A stretch of DNA of 64,000 nt from Acidobacteriota bacterium (GTDB lineage: Bacteria; Acidobacteriota; Terriglobia; Bryobacterales; Bryobacteraceae), in assembly GCA_025352795.1 (NCBI GenBank), contig JANXSF010000008.1, positions 1-64,000 of the forward strand, written 5' to 3'. The notes beneath the pieces are model-generated. The model made no database searches, had not been told where the DNA came from, and saw only the letters and a program-made list of their open reading frames with translations. This document shows, piece by piece, positions 60,731 through 64,000 of the stretch. A program made the translations under genes and the position numbers. Positions within the stretch are counted from its first letter, which is position 1; every line of letters starts with the position of its first letter.

Positions 60731-61530
60731 CGCAACACATTCTCCCGCATCCATTCCTGAAACTTTTCACGCTCGCGCGCAATGTCGTCCCAGGCAATGT
60801 AGAAGGCGTTGTCTCTGGCATAGTAGCCATGGGCATACGATGGGTGCGCTCCATTGGGTGCCAGCACCACCGCACTCAGCGTCCATTCCGGAAGAATCAC
60901 CGCGTTGGAACTGCGTGGCCCAAAGTCATCCACGATTTCTTCCACCGTCACCACCGCGCGCCGCGCCGCCAACACTGCTTCTTTTTGAACACCAATGATT
61001 CCTTCAATCAGGACGTTCCCTGCCCTGTCCGCTTTTTGCGCATGAACAATAGTTACATCAGGACGCAAGGAAGGAATGCATGTGAGTTCTTCACCGCTAA
61101 AAGGGCATTGCACAAAGCGGATGTCCGGGTTGACGCTGGGCAAATCACTACCGCGATAGCCACGAAAAAAGGGGCAAGGCAATCCCGCAGCACCCGCGTC
61201 ATAAGCGTTGGCCATGGCCGCATGACTGTGCTCGACAATTTCTAATGGTTGAGGCCAACCCCGTTCCACGGCATCACGAAAACGGTGCAGCGAACCAACG
61301 CCTGGATTTCCGCCCCAGGAAAATACCAGCTTACGAGCTAAGCCCATGCCAATCATCTGGTCATATAGCAGGTCGGGAGTCATGCGGATAAGGGTCAGGT
61401 CACGACGACCTTGGCGAATAATCTCATGCCCCGCAGCAAAAGGAATCAGGTGCGTAAATCCTTCCAAGGCGACCTGATCGCCGTCCATTACGTTTTTAGA
61501 GATAGCGTTTTGTAGACTTAAGAATTCCAT
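60727..61530 (-). CDS. pcaI: 3-oxoacid (3-oxoadipate) CoA-transferase subunit A
   Basis: A 267-residue CoA-transferase subunit starting at ATG 61530 (MEFLSLQNAISKNVMDGDQVALEGFTH); the frame extends upstream across the operator without homology. Features are GHEIIRQGRRDLTLIRMTPD, FSWGGNPGVGSLHRFRDAVE and VDDFGPRSSNAVILPEW. It is the first gene of the pca operon, next to the IclR regulator. Assignment to 3-oxoadipate rather than another oxoacid rests on the surrounding pca genes. Confidence 0.9.
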   Translation of the reverse strand: MEFLSLQNAISKNVMDGDQVALEGFTHLIPFAAGHEIIRQGRRDLTLIRMTPDLLYDQMIGMGLARKLVFSWGGNPGVGSLHRFRDAVERGWPQPLEIVEHSHAAMANAYDAGAAGLPCPFFRGYRGSDLPSVNPDIRFVQCPFSGEELTCIPSLRPDVTIVHAQKADRAGNVLIEGIIGVQKEAVLAARRAVVTVEEIVDDFGPRSSNAVILPEWTLSAVVLAPNGAHPSYAHGYYARDNAFYIAWDDIAREREKFQEWMRENVLR

Positions 61531-61538
61531 GGAGCCGC

Positions 61539-61590
61539 GCGAATATCGCCGATAAGGGCGATATTCGCATACAGCTCGCCCTCCCGTCAA
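61539..61590 (-). promoter_or_regulatory. Perfect inverted repeat and candidate promoter of the pca operon
   Basis: GCGAATATCGCC (61539-61550) and GGCGATATTCGC (61557-61568) form a perfect 12-bp inverted repeat with spacer GATAAG. On the minus strand, TTGACG (61585-61590) lies 18 bp before a weak -10 (GAATAT, 61561-61566) that is inside the repeat's right arm. The repeat sits between pcaI and the divergent IclR gene, the usual operator place for PcaU/PobR regulators. Confidence 0.7.
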
Positions 61591-61617
61591 GACCATTTAG
61601 CGTGCGATAATCGGCGA

Positions 61618-62394
61618 GTGCTGGATTATAAACAATTTGAAGGCAATCCCGACTTTGTGCTCTCCCTAGCCCGCGGCTTAACGGTCATTGAAGCTTTTCA
61701 AGACCGACCCGATGGGGTAACCGTTGGCGAGGTGTCTAACAAAACCGCGCTTTCCAGGGCAGCCGTTCGTCGACTATTGATTACGCTGGAGCACCTGGGC
61801 TATGCCAGCCGCAACGGTTCCAAATTTCAATTGGGAAGCCGGGTATTGCGACTTGGATTCTCGTTTCTTTCGTCGCATTCGCTGGCCACGCTTGCCCTGC
61901 CTATTCTGGAAGAAATCAGCGCCTCCATCCACGAATCCAGTTCATTGAGTGTTTTGGAAGGGGACCAGATCGTGTACCTGGCCAGGTCGGCCACTAATCG
62001 AGTCATGTCGGTGGGCTTATCCATTGGCAGTCGGCTGCCAGCCTACTGCACGTCCATGGGTCGGGTGCTTCTTGGAGCGCTGTCTGATTCGGAATTAAAG
62101 ACCTACCTGAAACACGTTGAATTGAAGGCCCACACACCCAAAAGCATTACTCAAAAGTCGAAACTAGTGGCAGAACTGCGGATTGTGCGGGCTCAAGGTT
62201 ATTCGATAGTGGATGAAGAGTTGGAACTGGGACTGCGGTCAATTGCTGTTCCAGTGGTAACGCGAAACGGTCGCACCGTTGCGGCTATGAACACAGGTGT
62301 GCACGCTTCCCGAGTGACGATTGAAGAAATGACTGTGCGATTTCTGCCAGTTCTACGAGAAGGCGCGCTGTCACTTGGACGGGCATTGGGATGA
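61618..62394 (+). CDS. IclR-family regulator of the pca cluster (PcaR/PcaU/PobR type)
   Basis: A 258-residue regulator starting at GTG. The N-terminal winged helix is FVLSLARGLTVIEAFQDRPDGVTVGEVSNKTALSRAAVRRLL. The effector-binding domain has LGFSFLSSHSLATLALPIL, SIGSRLPAYCTSMGRVLLGAL, GYSIVDEELELGLRSIAVPV and the final VRFLPVLREGA. The PcaR/PcaU/PobR subfamily responds to protocatechuate, 3-oxoadipate or 4-hydroxybenzoate. It is divergent from pcaI, with the 12-bp palindrome between them. Confidence 0.92.
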   Translation: MLDYKQFEGNPDFVLSLARGLTVIEAFQDRPDGVTVGEVSNKTALSRAAVRRLLITLEHLGYASRNGSKFQLGSRVLRLGFSFLSSHSLATLALPILEEISASIHESSSLSVLEGDQIVYLARSATNRVMSVGLSIGSRLPAYCTSMGRVLLGALSDSELKTYLKHVELKAHTPKSITQKSKLVAELRIVRAQGYSIVDEELELGLRSIAVPVVTRNGRTVAAMNTGVHASRVTIEEMTVRFLPVLREGALSLGRALG

Positions 62395-62422
62395 CCGCCA
62401 ATTTCCTTTTTTAAAGTCTGAA

Positions 62423-63865
62423 TCAGCGAGCGTGAACGGGGTCCGCCATTGGCGTCGGCGCCTCATCACCGGTCAAACCAAGTCCAGGCCAAGCTGGATC
62501 GGCAGCCGGATTCTTCACCGGAACAATAGCCCCAGACTTTTTTCGCCATGCAGCCAGCTTCGCCGCCAACCGTTTCGCAATGAGCGGATGCGCGGCCACC
62601 AGATTTACCTTCTCCCCCTCATCCACTGCTAAATGAAATAACTCCTGCCGACCATCCTTGAAAAATTCAATGAGCTTCCACTCGCCATCGCGAATCGCAC
62701 TTCCCGGTTCCCCGCCCTGATTTGAATAGTGCGGATAATGCCAGTACAGTTCACGTTGCTTCAAACTCCCGCCCCGCAACAGAGGCAACAGGCTAACGCC
62801 ATCCACGTCGCCCGCCGCCAGCCCTGCGCCATCGCACACCGTCGGAAAGAAATCAACGCTCGATACCGGAGTTCTCACCACACTTCCCGCCTTCACCACA
62901 CCAGGAAAACGCACAATCAGAGGCTCCCGGATTCCACCTTCGTAAAGATGGCCCTTGCCTGCTCGTAACGGCGCGTTGTCCGTCACCGCCTGCTTTGACT
63001 TACCTTCATAGCGCAAGCCACCGTTATCGGAGAAAAATAGAACCATCGTTCGCTCGGCCATCCCCGTCTGCGCCAGCGCTTCCAGGACACGCCCTACACT
63101 TGTATCCAAGCTCTCTACCATTGCTGCGTAAATCGGATTGTACCGGCCATTCGCTTTCGCCTGATGCTTGGCCACCTCCGCACTTCTGGCACCCAACGGA
63201 ATATGAACCGTGTAGTGCGCTAAATAAATCAGAAATGGATTATTCTTGTTCTGCTCAATGAACTTCACTGCCGCATCGGTCAACTTCTCAGTCAGGAAAT
63301 CGTCCTCGCTGGCAGTGATGCCAGGTAATTCAAAGGGTCCAAAATAGGGCTTGCCACTGCGAGGCGGACTGCCACTTTCGTTGCCGCCAACGTTCACATC
63401 AAAACCCTGATCGGTTGGAGAAAATCCGTTGCCTCCTAAGTGCCACTTGCCGATGCTGGCACTTTTGTAACCCAGCGGCTTCAACTTTTCGGCAAGCGTA
63501 AGTTCGGCAAGGTTCAATTGGGTGGCAGATTTCGGCGTCGTAATGGGGCCTTTCGGGTCTGAAGCGCGGCCCGGAATCCAATCGGTCACTCCAGTGCGCA
63601 CCGGATACTTGCCCGTAAGAATGCTGGCGCGCGTCGGCGAACAGACCGGGCACGCCGCGTAAGCATCCGTGAATCGCGCGCCTTCTTGAGCCAGCCGATC
63701 CAGGTTCGGTGTTTTGAAATACTGGTTGCCGTAGCACTCCAAATCGTTGCGGCCAAGATCGTCGGCCAGAATGATCACGAAGTTCGTCTTCGCCCGTACT
63801 TGGGAAAGACCGGGCATCGCACCTGCGGCCAGCGTCATCAGAAATTGTCGTCTGTCCAATGTCAT
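62423..63865 (-). CDS. Exported arylsulfatase (formylglycine sulfatase)
   Basis: A 480-residue sulfatase. The formylglycine motif is CSPTR (Cys75) in ACPVCSPTRASILTGKYP. Metal and active-site parts are IILADDLGRNDLECYG, ASIGKWHLGG, LAHYTVHIP and FFSDNGG. The N-terminus DRRQFLMTLAAGAM is a twin-arginine signal. A TTG at 63859 (DRRQFL) is better spaced from the AGGAG than the ATG at 63865 and may be the true start. It probably desulfates a glycan; next to a TonB receptor end, it may belong to a polysaccharide-use locus. An activating enzyme is not in view. Confidence 0.92.
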   Translation of the reverse strand: MTLDRRQFLMTLAAGAMPGLSQVRAKTNFVIILADDLGRNDLECYGNQYFKTPNLDRLAQEGARFTDAYAACPVCSPTRASILTGKYPVRTGVTDWIPGRASDPKGPITTPKSATQLNLAELTLAEKLKPLGYKSASIGKWHLGGNGFSPTDQGFDVNVGGNESGSPPRSGKPYFGPFELPGITASEDDFLTEKLTDAAVKFIEQNKNNPFLIYLAHYTVHIPLGARSAEVAKHQAKANGRYNPIYAAMVESLDTSVGRVLEALAQTGMAERTMVLFFSDNGGLRYEGKSKQAVTDNAPLRAGKGHLYEGGIREPLIVRFPGVVKAGSVVRTPVSSVDFFPTVCDGAGLAAGDVDGVSLLPLLRGGSLKQRELYWHYPHYSNQGGEPGSAIRDGEWKLIEFFKDGRQELFHLAVDEGEKVNLVAAHPLIAKRLAAKLAAWRKKSGAIVPVKNPAADPAWPGLGLTGDEAPTPMADPVHAR

Positions 63866-63868
63866 CTC

Positions 63869-64000
63869 CTAATATTTGATCTTCAACCCAAAGTGTAGGT
63901 AGCGCGGGAAACCGGGCGTAGAAGTAACCTTCCCAAACAACGTGCTGGTGGGATCACCGTTGGGCACCGCCAAATTGGAATGGTTCAACGCGTTCAACAT
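63869..64000 (-). CDS. TonB-dependent receptor, C-terminal end (partial)
   Basis: The last 43 residues of a gene entering from beyond the window. They read LNALNHSNLAVPNGDPTSTLFG and then TPGFPRYLHFGLKIKY before TAG. N-H-x-N-F/L followed by TSTLFGKVTS and a final strand ending in an aromatic residue is the standard C-terminus of Oar-like outer-membrane receptors of Acidobacteria. The stop lies 3 bp before the sulfatase ATG, so they are likely co-transcribed. Confidence 0.75.
   Translation of the reverse strand: MLNALNHSNLAVPNGDPTSTLFGKVTSTPGFPRYLHFGLKIKY

Overview
The window reads as ordinary chromosome of an Acidobacteriota bacterium, most likely of the Solibacter/Bryobacter lineage. The clearest marker is the secreted protein at 39630-42218. 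It has seven BACON-like repeats followed by the C-terminal domain known mainly from Solibacter usitatus. Secreted TPR proteins, PmoA-like and ThuA-like proteins, Tat-exported enzymes, a sulfatase beside the end of an Oar-like TonB receptor, and bacillithiol-type BshA fit the same group. Genes are densely packed, usually with 4-base ATGA overlaps. TTG and GTG starts are common. I see no rRNA, tRNA, IS element, prophage or CRISPR array.

Layout. 1-8.7 kb: the end of clpC, a secreted M14 peptidase with a TIM-barrel isomerase, a secreted PPC-like repeat protein, and small housekeeping genes (NUDIX, IscU-like, YkgJ-like, flavin reductase). 8.7-14 kb: HU, a membrane M50 protease, two glycosyltransferases, prepilin peptidase, UppS and CdsA, forming a cell-envelope run. 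14-19.6 kb: an autoregulated ArsR/SRPBCC pair, then a Wzz-TPR fusion with a degenerate BY-kinase (polysaccharide export). 19.6-25.2 kb: an orphan sugar-binding lipoprotein with a PmoA-like protein, a five-haem cytochrome, and the SIMPL-queG-TPR operon. 25.4-25.8 kb: remains of an MNT/HEPN toxin-antitoxin pair. 25.9-30.5 kb: a GRP-type transporter, hfq-hflX-pgsA and an MFS exporter. 30.5-30.8 kb: a structured intergenic region ending in a strong terminator. 30.8-38.3 kb: TPR/SCO/PIG-L genes, divergent bshA, and a beta-helix protein. 38.4-45.3 kb: thrC, the BACON protein, crcB, and a MoxR ATPase with a large uncharacterised partner.

46.4-54.0 kb holds a sugar-acid/sugar-oxidation operon: a Tat-exported enolase-superfamily dehydratase, a DapA-type aldolase, an MFS transporter, a second five-haem cytochrome, a PQQ dehydrogenase, and ThuA plus an SGNH hydrolase cut off by an in-frame TAG. 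53.9-62.4 kb, on the other strand, is an almost complete ferulate/protocatechuate (beta-ketoadipate) cluster: ech, vdh, pcaL (pcaD-pcaC fusion), pcaB, pcaG, pcaH, pcaJ, pcaI and a divergent IclR regulator. A perfect 12-bp inverted repeat lies in its promoter region. ech is frameshifted and pcaJ carries an internal TGA. The window ends with an arylsulfatase and the C-terminus of a TonB-dependent receptor.

The most notable observations are: several single-base lesions in otherwise intact genes; a MoxR plus TraB-like partner pair with no VWA gene next to it; an hfq-TAA-hflX junction in one open frame with no canonical start covering the conserved HflX N-terminus; the Wzz-TPR fusion; and the structured intergenic region at 30.5-30.8 kb.
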